Assembly: GCA_943908475.1 (NCBI GenBank)
Contig: CALTTG010000007.1
Location: 39,374-103,373, forward strand
Length of the DNA: 64,000 bases
Direction: 5' to 3'
Source of the DNA: an uncultured Burkholderiales bacterium
GTDB lineage: Bacteria > Pseudomonadota > Gammaproteobacteria > Burkholderiales > Burkholderiaceae_C
Position numbers and translations under genes: made by a program. Positions 34,479 through 42,913 of the stretch are shown piece by piece. Position 1 is the stretch's first letter. Each line of letters begins with the position of its first letter. A model generated the notes under the pieces. That model had not been told where the DNA came from, did not search any database, and was given only the letters and a program-made list of their open reading frames with translations.

Positions 34479-35760
34479 GGGTCAGCGTGTACTGCACCAC
34501 GCTGGTGTTGTCCATGTCGAAGGCCGCTTCGCAGTAGCACAGGTAGAAATGCCAGATGCGGGCGAAGCGCTGGTCAAACCCCAGTTCGTGGATGTGCGCT
34601 TCATGCTGCAGGCAGGCCTGCCGCCAGCGACGCAGGGTCTCGGCGTAATCCCGGCCAAAGTCATGCGCCAGCACCACCTTCAGGCCGGCGCGCTGGGCGT
34701 GCAGGCGGAATTGCTCGTCGCTGGGCAACATGCCACCCGGGAAGATGTATTGCTGGATGAAGTCGGTGGAGCGGCTGTAACGCTCGAAGAGGTCGTCGCG
34801 GATGGTGATGGTTTGCACACACGCCCGCCCGCCCCGCTTGAGGAGTCGACTGAGGGTCTGGAAATACCCCGGCCAATAAGCCTGCCCCACCGCTTCGAAC
34901 ATTTCGATCGAGAGCACCGCATCAAAGGGCTCGTCACGGATGTCGCGGTAGTCTTGCAGGCGCAAGTCGGCCTGATCGGCCAGGCCTTGACGCGCCAAGC
35001 GATCTTTCGCCCAGGCCAGCTGCTCGGTGGACAAGGTCACGCCCGTGACCCGCGCCCCGGCCTCCAGCGCGGCTTTCTCGGCCAGCGCGCCCCAGCCGCA
35101 TCCGATTTCCAGCACGCGCTGCCCCGACGGCCCGCCGATGACGCCCGCCTCGCGCAAAGCCCGTCGGACCTTGGCATGCTGCGCCTCGGCCAGGGGGCGG
35201 TTGAGGTCCCCCTCGAACCAGGCGCTGGAGTAGTTCATGGTCTCGTCCAGCCAGAGCCGGTAGAACGCGTTGCCCAGGTCGTAGTGGGCATGGATGTTCT
35301 TGCGGCTGTTGGCCTTGGAGTTGTGGTTGAGCAGGTGCTTGATGCGGTAGGCCAGACGCCCCAGCCAGCTGCCATAGACCACCGACTCGATTGCGTCGCG
35401 GTTCGCAATCAAAACCTTGAGCAGGGCGGTCAGGTCAGGGGTGCTCCAGTCACCGTCGATGTAGGACTCGGCGAACCCAATGTCACCCGACTTGAGCGCG
35501 GCCGAACACACCGCCCAGTTGTGCAGGCACAGCACGGCCCGAGGCAGGGCCTCACCGGGGTCGGCCTGGCCGAAGCGGGCGGTGCTGCCGTCAGGCCATT
35601 GCACATCGAGCGCACCGCACTGCAGGCGCTGCAGCAGCCGGATCACCATGCGCGCGGCCGTTGGCGCACCCGGCGGCACGCTGACCGTGCCCACCGGGCT
35701 GGGCGGCACAGCGCCATGAGGGGGGGTGTCAGGCGCTTGAGGAAGGGCGGAAGTGTTCAT
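34468..35760 (-). CDS. cfa: cyclopropane-fatty-acyl-phospholipid synthase
   Basis: The protein has 430 residues from MNTSALPQAPDTPP, with a Pro-rich N-terminus to about 45. Motifs include NYSSAWFEGD, the SAM-binding VLEIGCGWGALAEKAA, GVTLSTEQLAWA, VLSIEMFEAVG and the C-terminal FDQRFARIWHFYLCYCEAAF. These match CFA synthase, which methylenates unsaturated acyl chains in phospholipids. Light or oxidative stress induction is inferred from the neighbours. It lies 29 bp after the DUF1365 gene and overlaps the transporter gene. Confidence 0.92.
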   Translation of the reverse strand: MNTSALPQAPDTPPHGAVPPSPVGTVSVPPGAPTAARMVIRLLQRLQCGALDVQWPDGSTARFGQADPGEALPRAVLCLHNWAVCSAALKSGDIGFAESYIDGDWSTPDLTALLKVLIANRDAIESVVYGSWLGRLAYRIKHLLNHNSKANSRKNIHAHYDLGNAFYRLWLDETMNYSSAWFEGDLNRPLAEAQHAKVRRALREAGVIGGPSGQRVLEIGCGWGALAEKAALEAGARVTGVTLSTEQLAWAKDRLARQGLADQADLRLQDYRDIRDEPFDAVLSIEMFEAVGQAYWPGYFQTLSRLLKRGGRACVQTITIRDDLFERYSRSTDFIQQYIFPGGMLPSDEQFRLHAQRAGLKVVLAHDFGRDYAETLRRWRQACLQHEAHIHELGFDQRFARIWHFYLCYCEAAFDMDNTSVVQYTLTHAD

Positions 35761-35789
35761 GGACAAGCTGGGCGTGAACGAAAAGGGAC

Positions 35790-36659
35790 TCAAGGGGTTT
35801 CGCTGCGGGTCATCAGGGCCGGAGGCAGCGGGGGCTTGCGGTAGAACGGCACCCCTTTCAGCCATACGCGCAAAGCGTGCCAGTGGATGCGGAGCACCAC
35901 CGCGAGGGTCATGAAGGGGTGCCGCCACAGGGCCTGGCGGGCGCTGCGTGTCGTCAGGGGGCTCATGCGTCCGGCCTGGCTGGTGCGCAACAAGGGCCCG
36001 GACTCGTCGTCGTGGTCGATGCAGACGATCACTCGGTCGGCCATGTCGGCCATGTCGGCCCCATCGCCCACCTCCGCCGCACCGGAACCAGCGCCCCAGG
36101 GGCCCGTGCGCATGAAGCGAAAACGGTACTGGCCGCTGACCTGGCAAAACGGCGACACATGAAACACCTTGTCGGCGCGCACTTCCCGGCCCAGCTTGAG
36201 GCCCTCGCCGTGCAGGACATAGGCGTGGCGCTCGCCAAAGGTGTTGTTGACCTCGGCCACCACAGCCATCAGCCGCCGATCGGCGCGATGCACCCACCAA
36301 AAGCTCACGGGTTTGAACGTGTGCCCCCAGACCCGGGGGAAGGTCTGCAGCCAGACTTCGCCATCGGCCCAATCGGCCACGGGCAGCCCCGCTTGCTGCA
36401 ACAAGCCATCCAGCCAGGCCAGGGCGTCGGGGCCGCCATCGCCATGGTCGGCATCGTGAAAGGCCAACCCTCCCCAGCGATTGCGACGCACGGCGGGCAC
36501 GGCTTGCTGAGACAGGGCCCGCATGGGCAACATCCAGAAGAAATGCTCGTATGCGAACGCATGACGCTTGGGCTTGAGCCGCGCATGCCGCACCGGGCCC
36601 GTGCCGATCAAAGGCGCCGGGGGGGCGTCAACGGGGTTGGAGAGCCTGTCGCCGTTCAT
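35790..36659 (-). CDS. DUF1365 family protein
   Basis: The protein has 289 residues from MNGDRLSNPV. Family motifs include GPVRHARLKPKRHAFAYEHFF, PVSFWWVHRADRRLMAVVAEVNNTFGERHAYV and KVFHVSPF near the middle, plus the terminal LRIHWHALRVWLKG. DUF1365 proteins nearly always occur beside the FAD oxidoreductase and cyclopropane synthase found here, and related genes take part in furan fatty acid or modified lipid formation in some bacteria. The exact reaction is not established. It starts 20 bp after the FAD oxidoreductase stop. Confidence 0.9.
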   Translation of the reverse strand: MNGDRLSNPVDAPPAPLIGTGPVRHARLKPKRHAFAYEHFFWMLPMRALSQQAVPAVRRNRWGGLAFHDADHGDGGPDALAWLDGLLQQAGLPVADWADGEVWLQTFPRVWGHTFKPVSFWWVHRADRRLMAVVAEVNNTFGERHAYVLHGEGLKLGREVRADKVFHVSPFCQVSGQYRFRFMRTGPWGAGSGAAEVGDGADMADMADRVIVCIDHDDESGPLLRTSQAGRMSPLTTRSARQALWRHPFMTLAVVLRIHWHALRVWLKGVPFYRKPPLPPALMTRSETP

Positions 36660-36679
36660 GGTGGGTCGATCGCGCGGGC

Positions 36680-38113
36680 TCAACCCTGTGCGCCCACAGC
36701 CGACGCCAGGGAAGGCTCGAGCCCTTGGACGCCCTGCACGTAGCGCTGGGCCAATTGATCGGCGTCTTGTCGGGTCAGTCGACCCCAGCTGGCCAGCAAG
36801 GCCGCGGCCGCTTCGCGCCCGGACTTCAGCCCGTCTTCGTGGAAGCCGTAGCCCGTCCAGGCCCCGCAGAACCACACGTGATGGCGCCCCTGGATGTCGG
36901 GCAGACGGCGCTGCGCGTGAACGGCCGCCAAGTCGAACACTGGATGGGCATATTCGAACGAGGCCAGCACCGTTTCAGGGCGTGGCGCACGCAAAGGGTT
37001 GAGCGAGACCACCACGGGCTGGGCAAAGGGCAGGGGCTGCAGCACGTTGAGCAGGTAGTGCAGGCAGACGTGGTGAGCGCTGTCGCCACCCGGCGCGGCG
37101 CGCTCGTAATTCCAGGCGGCCCAGGCCTTGCGCCGCGAGGGCAACAGGCTGGCATCGGTGTGCAGCACGGCGGTGTTGTCGTGGTATCGGATGGCGCCCA
37201 GCACCTGCCGCTCGGCCGGTGAGGCCCCTTCGCCCAGCAGGGCCAGGGCCTGGTCGCTGTGGCAGGCCAGCACCACCTCGTCAAAGACCTCGGTGCCCGA
37301 ATCGGTGTGCACGATCACCCCGCTGGCGCCGTCGTCGCCCAGCCTGACCACCCTGCGCACCGGCGTTTTCAGGCGGACGTCGCTCAACCGGGCAATGAGG
37401 CGATGCACGTACTCGCGCGAGCCGCCTTGCACGGTGTACCACTGCGGGCGGTGGTTGACCTGCAGCAAGCCATGGTTGTGACAAAAACGAATGAGGGTGC
37501 CAATCGGGAACTGCAACATCTGCTCGGTCGGGCACGACCAGATGCAGGCGATCATGGGCAAGAGGTAGGCCTCGCGGAACTCGGGGCCGAACCGATGGGC
37601 GTCCAGGAACTTCGAAATGGGCTGGGCCATGCCCAAGTCGTCACCCCGCACGGCCATGTCGGTGGTGACGCGGTTGAAGCGCATGAGGTCGCGCAACATG
37701 CGCCAAAACCGGGGCGAGAGCAGGTTGCGGCGTTGGGCGAACACCGCATCGAGGTTGGAGCCACACCATTGCAAGCCCGACAACCAGCGGGTCAGCCCCT
37801 GTGCCGGCCCCGCCGCAGGGGGCACCTGCACCGAAAACGACATGTCGGACTTGGCCACCGGCACACCCAGTTCGTCGAACAGGGCAATCAGGTTCGGGTA
37901 CGTGCGTTCGTTGAACACCAGGAAACCGGTGTCGACCCCGTGGGTGACCTGTCCGCCATCTGCCGAGGGCAGGCTGACGTCGACCGTGTGGGCGTGCCCG
38001 CCCAACCACGTGCCGGACTCGAACAGCGTCACCCGCGCCGCCCCCGATTGGGTCAGCGAGAGGGCGGCGCCCATGCCGGCAATGCCTGAACCCACCACGG
38101 CGATGCGTTTCAT
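36680..38113 (-). CDS. FAD-dependent amine-oxidase-like oxidoreductase
   Basis: This 477-residue protein begins with a dinucleotide-binding motif (VVGSGIAGMGAAL) and FESGTWLGGHAHTVDV. The middle contains DTGFLVFNERTYPNL, and the FAD-closing motif near the C-terminus reads WFCGAWTGYGFHEDGLKSGREAA. It belongs to the flavoprotein group that accompanies DUF1365 and cyclopropane synthase. It probably oxidises or desaturates a modified fatty acid; this is inference. It is the first gene of the light cluster arm after the gap containing the inverted repeat at 38252. Confidence 0.9.
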   Translation of the reverse strand: MKRIAVVGSGIAGMGAALSLTQSGAARVTLFESGTWLGGHAHTVDVSLPSADGGQVTHGVDTGFLVFNERTYPNLIALFDELGVPVAKSDMSFSVQVPPAAGPAQGLTRWLSGLQWCGSNLDAVFAQRRNLLSPRFWRMLRDLMRFNRVTTDMAVRGDDLGMAQPISKFLDAHRFGPEFREAYLLPMIACIWSCPTEQMLQFPIGTLIRFCHNHGLLQVNHRPQWYTVQGGSREYVHRLIARLSDVRLKTPVRRVVRLGDDGASGVIVHTDSGTEVFDEVVLACHSDQALALLGEGASPAERQVLGAIRYHDNTAVLHTDASLLPSRRKAWAAWNYERAAPGGDSAHHVCLHYLLNVLQPLPFAQPVVVSLNPLRAPRPETVLASFEYAHPVFDLAAVHAQRRLPDIQGRHHVWFCGAWTGYGFHEDGLKSGREAAAALLASWGRLTRQDADQLAQRYVQGVQGLEPSLASAVGAQG

Positions 38114-38251
38114 TCCACCATCCTCTGCGCCGCAGCGCGAAGAAAAAACCGAAGAGCCCCCGGCGCGTCACACGGGGAGGAACAGGTCGCCCCGAGTTGT
38201 CCAGGGCAAACAGGCCAGGCTGGACAGCCCTTCGGCACAAAAATGAACAAC

Positions 38252-38269
38252 CAGTATCAAATCATACTG
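38252..38269. promoter_or_regulatory. inverted repeat CAGTAT-N6-ATACTG, candidate operator of the lipid-modification operon
   Basis: The 6-bp arms match perfectly. The repeat lies in the AT-rich 162-bp gap between the exported peroxidase gene and the FAD oxidoreductase gene, just inside a possible minus-strand -35 TTGAAC (38274-38279). A MerR-type regulator site is plausible given the LitR/CarH-like gene nearby. An AT-rich terminator of the peroxidase gene is the alternative. Confidence 0.4.
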
Positions 38270-38275
38270 TTCAGT

Positions 38276-38863
38276 TCAATTTTTGGCAGCCAACAGCTTT
38301 TCAATGTCCCCAACGAAGTCACGGTCTTCGGGGGCCGTCATGCTGGAGTACGCGGTCACGGTCTTGCCGTCGCGGGCGATGAGGTACTTGTAGAAGTTCC
38401 ACTTCGGGGTGGTGCCGCTGGCCTTGATCAGCTCGGCGTACAAGGGGTTGGCTTGCTCGCCACGCACGCTGCTCTTGGCGAACATGGGGAACTTCACCCC
38501 ATAGGTGTTCTCACAGAACTCCGCGATCTCCTTGGCCGAACCGGGCTCCTGGCTGCCGAAGTCGTTCGACGGGAAGCCGAGGATGACCAAGCCCTTGTCC
38601 TTGTAGCGGGTGTGCAGGTTTTCCAGCCCTTTGTACTGCTTCGTGAAGCCGCAGTAGCTGGCCGTGTTGACCACCATCACCACCTTGCCGCTGTACTGGC
38701 ACAGCGACTGGGGCTTCTCGTCCTGCAGGCGCAGGAAGGTCTTGTTGAGCAGCCCGGTGCACGACGCAGTCGTCGGCGACGGGGTGGACGGCGCTTCGGC
38801 AGCCCATGCCTGACCGGCAGACAGCGCGAACGCGAGCGTGAGAAAAAACCTTGTTGCTTGCAT
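38276..38863 (-). CDS. exported glutathione peroxidase-like protein
   Basis: The protein has 195 residues from MQATRFFLTLAFALSAG, with a signal peptide cut near AWA-AE, so it is periplasmic. The peroxidatic cysteine is in NTASYCGFTKQ and the Trp/Asn pair in KWNFYKYL. At the site of the usual second cysteine it has serine (FPSNDFG). It therefore needs another resolving thiol, possibly the extra cysteines in SCTGLLNK or SLCQYS. It diverges from the MerR-type regulator gene, suggesting shared light or oxidative control. Confidence 0.88.
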   Translation of the reverse strand: MQATRFFLTLAFALSAGQAWAAEAPSTPSPTTASCTGLLNKTFLRLQDEKPQSLCQYSGKVVMVVNTASYCGFTKQYKGLENLHTRYKDKGLVILGFPSNDFGSQEPGSAKEIAEFCENTYGVKFPMFAKSSVRGEQANPLYAELIKASGTTPKWNFYKYLIARDGKTVTAYSSMTAPEDRDFVGDIEKLLAAKN

Positions 38864-38879
38864 GTGAGCCTCTTTTGTC

Positions 38880-38909
38880 TTGGTCAAAACGCTGTGTTTT
38901 GCGTATATT
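38880..38909. promoter_or_regulatory. divergent promoter region with inverted repeat CAAAAC-N5-GTTTTG
   Basis: The perfect 6-bp inverted repeat lies at 38885-38901 between the peroxidase and regulator genes. A plus-strand TATATT at 38904-38909 and a minus-strand TAATAT overlap just beside it. The repeat sits over the spacer of the plus-strand promoter, a position suited to autorepression by the MerR/B12 regulator. Regulator identity is inferred. Confidence 0.4.
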
Positions 38910-39009
38910 AGCCATGAACACGGTTTTCAACAAACCTTTTGTCCTGGGCGATTGCGGCGTATTCCCGGTCCAGCCTGCCTGTTATCCAAGCCTTGACAAA
39001 TCTTTGACC

Positions 39010-40086
39010 ATGGACACCACCCTCACTCAACGCCCCCTGATGATGTCGATTGCCGCGGTCGAGCGTGACACCGGCCTGAGCAAGGACACACTCCGCGTGT
39101 GGGAACGTCGTTACGAGTTCCCCCAGCCTGTGCGCGACTCGCAAGGTGAGCGCTGCTACCCGCTGGACCAAATCGAGAAGCTGCGCCTGATCAAACGCCT
39201 GCTGGACGTGGGGCACCGCCCCAGTCGCCTGGTGGGCTTGCCCATGGACGACCTGCAGGCCCTCTCCGAACGCAGCGCCGACGCCCAGGGGCTGACCGGC
39301 CCGGCCCGCCGGCGCGGCGTGCCCCGCCCGGGCATGCAGGAAGAACCCGAAGAGCTGACCCCGCGCAATGGGCGCGCCCACCTGCTGTCGGTGGATTCGG
39401 TGCCGGCTTGGAGCGACCGCCAGGGCTCGTTGGAACCCAATCCGCCCTGGGTCGAGTTGTGCCTGGGTCACGTGGACCGACACGACCCCCTGTCGCTGCG
39501 CGTGGACCTGGGTCGCGGCCTGATGCACCTGGGCCTGGCCCGCTTCATCTCTGAACTGGCCTCGCCCCTGCTCACGGCCATTGGCAACGGCTGGTTGCGG
39601 GGACGCTTCCAGATCTACCAGGAACACTGGGTGAGCCACAGCGTGCAGCAAACCCTGCACGCCGCCATCCAGGCGTTTCCAGTGCCTCGCCAGAAAGTGA
39701 CGCCGCGGGTGCTGCTGTCCACCTTGCCCGGCGAACACCATGGCCTGGGGCTGTTGATGGTGGAAAGCTGGTTGTGCCTGGAAGAGGCTCAGCCCATCAA
39801 CCTGGGCCCACAAACCCCGATGTGGGACCTCGTGCACGCGGTGCAGACCTGCGAAGCCGACGTGGTGGCCCTGAGCTTTTCGCCCCACGCGCCCCCCCAG
39901 ATGATCCAAGACGGTCTGGCCGACCTGCGCGCCAAGCTGCCCGCCAAGGTGGAGCTCTGGGCTGGAGGCTCCCACCCCATGCTGCAGCGACGGCCTCCCG
40001 AAGGCGTGCTGGTCATCCAGGACATGAGTGGCCTGAGCTCGGCCATCGCCTTGTGGCGGGCTCGCCATGGCCAGGCGCGCGCCTGA
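39010..40086 (+). CDS. MerR-type B12-binding light regulator (LitR/CarH-like)
   Basis: The protein has 358 residues. A MerR HTH (about 13-85: SIAAVERDTGLSKDTLRVWERRYEFP) is followed by a linker and a B12-binding region. WLRGRFQIYQEHW provides the W-x9-EH motif of CarH photoreceptors, and GEHHGLG provides the ExHxxG cobalamin-ligand motif. Adenosylcobalamin-bound CarH/LitR tetramers repress in the dark and dissociate in light. Here it would control photolyase, peroxidase and lipid-modification genes. The start at 39010 is preferred because an upstream ATG at 38914 sits at the promoter. A DUF2256 gene follows after 6 bp. Confidence 0.85.
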   Translation: MDTTLTQRPLMMSIAAVERDTGLSKDTLRVWERRYEFPQPVRDSQGERCYPLDQIEKLRLIKRLLDVGHRPSRLVGLPMDDLQALSERSADAQGLTGPARRRGVPRPGMQEEPEELTPRNGRAHLLSVDSVPAWSDRQGSLEPNPPWVELCLGHVDRHDPLSLRVDLGRGLMHLGLARFISELASPLLTAIGNGWLRGRFQIYQEHWVSHSVQQTLHAAIQAFPVPRQKVTPRVLLSTLPGEHHGLGLLMVESWLCLEEAQPINLGPQTPMWDLVHAVQTCEADVVALSFSPHAPPQMIQDGLADLRAKLPAKVELWAGGSHPMLQRRPPEGVLVIQDMSGLSSAIALWRARHGQARA

Positions 40087-40092
40087 AGCGCC

Positions 40093-40287
40093 ATGCCAGA
40101 CCGCCGCCCTGCCCAGCCCCGCATCAAGGGGCTGAAGGCGCACCTGCCCCACAAGCCCTGCCAGCAGTGCCAGCGCCCCATGGCCTGGCGCAAGGCCTGG
40201 GCCCGTACTTGGGACGAAGTGCGCTACTGCAGCGAACGCTGCCGCCGCGACGCGCGCGGTGACGCTGCACCCCGATCCACCGACTGA
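40093..40287 (+). CDS. DUF2256 small zinc-ribbon-like protein
   Basis: The protein has 64 residues. The motif CQQCQRPMAWRKAWARTWDE, followed by VRYCSERCRRD, is the DUF2256 signature with four cysteines likely to bind zinc. The family frequently sits next to cryptochrome/photolyase genes and its role is unknown. It lies between the light regulator and the photolyase gene, 19 bp upstream of the latter. Confidence 0.9.
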   Translation: MPDRRPAQPRIKGLKAHLPHKPCQQCQRPMAWRKAWARTWDEVRYCSERCRRDARGDAAPRSTD

Positions 40288-40306
40288 GCCCTGCGGCTCC
40301 TCGACC

Positions 40307-41914
40307 ATGCGACACCTGCTGCTGGTGCTGGGCGACCAGCTCGCGCCCGAACACCCTCTGCTGAACGCCCACGATCCGTCGCAAGACCATGTGCTCTTGA
40401 TCGAGGCCCCGGGCGAAGCCACCCAGGTGTGGAATCACCCGGCTCGCATCACCGTGTTCCTGTCGGCCATGCGGCATTTCAGCCAGGCGCTGGTCGACGG
40501 CCCCTGGCATCAAGCCCACACCCACCTTCGGCACGATGACCCCGCCTGGCAGGCACAAGAAGGCTTGGTGGAACGCCTTCGCCAATTCATCCTCAACCAG
40601 CGGGCACAGGGGCCAGGCCCCGTCAGCCTGACGGTGATGGAGCCCGGCGCGTGGCGCCTGCTGCAGGCCTTGCGCGACCTGAGCGCCGAACTGGCCCTGC
40701 CCCTGCGGGTGATCGACGACCCGCATTTCATGTGCAGCCAGGCCGACTTCCGTCGCTGGGCTTTGGGCAAGGCCAGCCTGCGCATGGAGTTCTTCTACCG
40801 CTGGATGCGCACGCGCCACCAGGTGTTGATGGACACCTCGGGCCCCAAGCCAGAGCCCGAGGGCGGGCAATGGAACTTCGATGCCGACAACCGCCAGCCC
40901 TTCCCGAAAGGCGGCCCGGGGCTGGCGCTGCTGGCCAACCCGCCCGCCCGCTTCGCGCCCGATGCCATCACCCAGCAGGTGATGGCCGAGGTTCGGGAAC
41001 GCTACGACAACCACCCAGGCTCGCTCGATCACTTCATCTGGCCCGTCACCCGCCACCAAGCCTTGCAGGCCCTGCACACCTTCATCGACACCCGCCTGGC
41101 CGACTTCGGCACCTACCAAGATGCCCAATGGGCGGGCGAGCCCTTCGGCTGGCACTCGTTGCTCTCGGTCGCCCTGAACCTGCACCTGCTGGACCCGCGC
41201 GAAGTCATCGCGGCGGCCGAGCACGCCTGGCGAGCAGGCCACGTGAGCCTGGCCAGTGCCGAGGGCTTCATCCGGCAAATCCTGGGCTGGCGCGAGTTCA
41301 TCCGAGGCGTCTATTGGCTGGACATGCCGGGCCTGGCACAGGCCAACCACTTGAACGCGCATCGCCCGCTGCCCGACTGGTTCTGGACCGGTGACACCGA
41401 CATGGCCTGCCTGAAGGACGCCATCGGGCAAACCTTGCAACACGGCTACGCCCACCACATCCAGCGGCTGATGGTCACCGGGCTGTACGCCCTGCTCGCC
41501 GGGCTGGAGCCCCAGGCCGTGTCCGACTGGTACCTCGCCGTCTACGTCGACGCGGTCGAATGGGTGGAGCTGCCCAATGTGGCGGGCATGGCGCTGTACG
41601 CCAACGGCGGCCGCTTCACCAGCAAGCCCTATGCGGCTTCGGGCGCTTACATCCAGCGCATGAGCAACCACTGCCAAGGCTGCCGCTACCTGCCAACCCA
41701 GAAGCTGGGGCCCAAGGCCTGCCCGATCACCACGCTGTATTGGGCATTCCTGGACCGGCACGAGTCCGAACTGGCGGCCAACCCTCGCACCGCGCTCATG
41801 GTCAAACACCTGCAACGCATGGACGCCACCGAGCGCCAGGCCATTGCACACGCTGCGCAAACCCATCTGCACCCCGGCGGGCATGAAGGGCAGCGCACAT
41901 CCGAATTGTCATGA
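40307..41914 (+). CDS. phrB: iron-sulfur bacterial cryptochrome/photolyase
   Basis: The protein has 535 residues from MRHLLLVLGDQLAPEHPLL, the typical start of the FeS-BCP / bacterial (6-4) photolyase group. The FAD region includes GWREFIRGVYWL and HHIQRLMV. Four C-terminal cysteines (MACLKDAIG, NHCQGC and KACPIT) fit the [4Fe-4S] ligands of CryB and PhrB. It repairs UV-induced (6-4) lesions or acts as a blue-light sensor. Its place after a B12 photoreceptor regulator implies light induction. Confidence 0.93.
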   Translation: MRHLLLVLGDQLAPEHPLLNAHDPSQDHVLLIEAPGEATQVWNHPARITVFLSAMRHFSQALVDGPWHQAHTHLRHDDPAWQAQEGLVERLRQFILNQRAQGPGPVSLTVMEPGAWRLLQALRDLSAELALPLRVIDDPHFMCSQADFRRWALGKASLRMEFFYRWMRTRHQVLMDTSGPKPEPEGGQWNFDADNRQPFPKGGPGLALLANPPARFAPDAITQQVMAEVRERYDNHPGSLDHFIWPVTRHQALQALHTFIDTRLADFGTYQDAQWAGEPFGWHSLLSVALNLHLLDPREVIAAAEHAWRAGHVSLASAEGFIRQILGWREFIRGVYWLDMPGLAQANHLNAHRPLPDWFWTGDTDMACLKDAIGQTLQHGYAHHIQRLMVTGLYALLAGLEPQAVSDWYLAVYVDAVEWVELPNVAGMALYANGGRFTSKPYAASGAYIQRMSNHCQGCRYLPTQKLGPKACPITTLYWAFLDRHESELAANPRTALMVKHLQRMDATERQAIAHAAQTHLHPGGHEGQRTSELS

Positions 41915-41986
41915 AGCGCGTATAAGCTGAACACCACCCTGCTCGTGGGCCTGACGCCCCCGACCGCTGTCGCCAAGGAGAACGAC

Positions 41987-42847
41987 ATGGCCATGCTGTA
42001 TCCCGAACTCTTCAAGCAACTGGAATCGGTCCGCTGGAACATGGACACCGACATCCCCTGGGCCGATTTCGACGCCAGTTTGCTGAGCGACGAACAGGCG
42101 CAGACCATCAAGATGAACGCCATCACCGAGTGGGCGGCCCTGCCCGCCACCGAGATGTTCCTGCGCGACAACCGCGACGACAGCGATTTCTCGGCGTTCA
42201 TGAGCGTGTGGTTCTTTGAAGAGCAGAAGCACTCACTGGTGCTCATGGAATACCTGCGCCGTTTCCGCCCCGAGCTGGTGCCCACCGAAGCCGAGTTGCA
42301 TGAAGTGCGTTTCGAATTCGACCCGGCGCCCGCGCTGGAAACCCTGATGCTGCATTTCTGCGGCGAAATCCGCCTGAACCACTGGTATCGGCGCGCCGCC
42401 GAATGGCACACCGAACCCGTGATCCGCCACATCTATGAAACGCTGGCCAAGGACGAGGCCCGTCACGGCGGCGCCTACCTGCGCTACATGAAGCGCGCAC
42501 TGCATCGGTTTGGTGACGAAGCGCGGGGGGCATTTGCCAAAGTCGGCGTGCTCATGGCCAGCGCCCGACGCACCGCCCAAGCCCTGCACCCCACGAACCT
42601 GCATGTGAGCGAAAAGCTGTTCCCCCGCGACACCATCCAGTCGCGCCTGCCCGACCCCGAATGGCTCGAGCAGTGGCTGGACCGGCAGATCAACTTCGAC
42701 GCCGCCTGGGAGAAAAAGGTTGTTGACCGCATCTTGCACAACCTGAGCCTGCTGATGGACCGCAGCTTCACCTCGGTGCAAGAGCTCAACCGGTTCCGCA
42801 AAGAGATGACGCGCGCTGCCCCGGCCGACGCCACCGCCCAGGCCTGA
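41987..42847 (+). CDS. ferritin-like acyl-ACP desaturase homologue
   Basis: The protein has 286 residues from MAMLYPELFKQLESVRW, with AAGGAG upstream. It is helical and carries two ExxH motifs, FEEQKHSLV and KDEARHGGAY, the diiron ligands of the ferritin-like superfamily. The layout resembles acyl-ACP desaturase (DesA/FA_desaturase_2). The substrate is not certain. It follows the photolyase gene by 72 bp and could supply unsaturated chains to the cyclopropane / furan lipid pathway of the cluster, but that link is inference. Confidence 0.75.
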   Translation: MAMLYPELFKQLESVRWNMDTDIPWADFDASLLSDEQAQTIKMNAITEWAALPATEMFLRDNRDDSDFSAFMSVWFFEEQKHSLVLMEYLRRFRPELVPTEAELHEVRFEFDPAPALETLMLHFCGEIRLNHWYRRAAEWHTEPVIRHIYETLAKDEARHGGAYLRYMKRALHRFGDEARGAFAKVGVLMASARRTAQALHPTNLHVSEKLFPRDTIQSRLPDPEWLEQWLDRQINFDAAWEKKVVDRILHNLSLLMDRSFTSVQELNRFRKEMTRAAPADATAQA

Positions 42848-42913
42848 CACCCCGGGCTTGTTGCACACTGACGGCTTTTGACGCGGGCCGCCATCGGCCC
42901 CGAGGAGTCTGTC

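Noticed and set aside
38143..38163. Minus-strand T-run after a GC-rich segment, possible terminator upstream of the FAD oxidoreductase
   Set aside because: The stem needs several G-T pairs and is only 30 bp before the gene start, so it is unconvincing.
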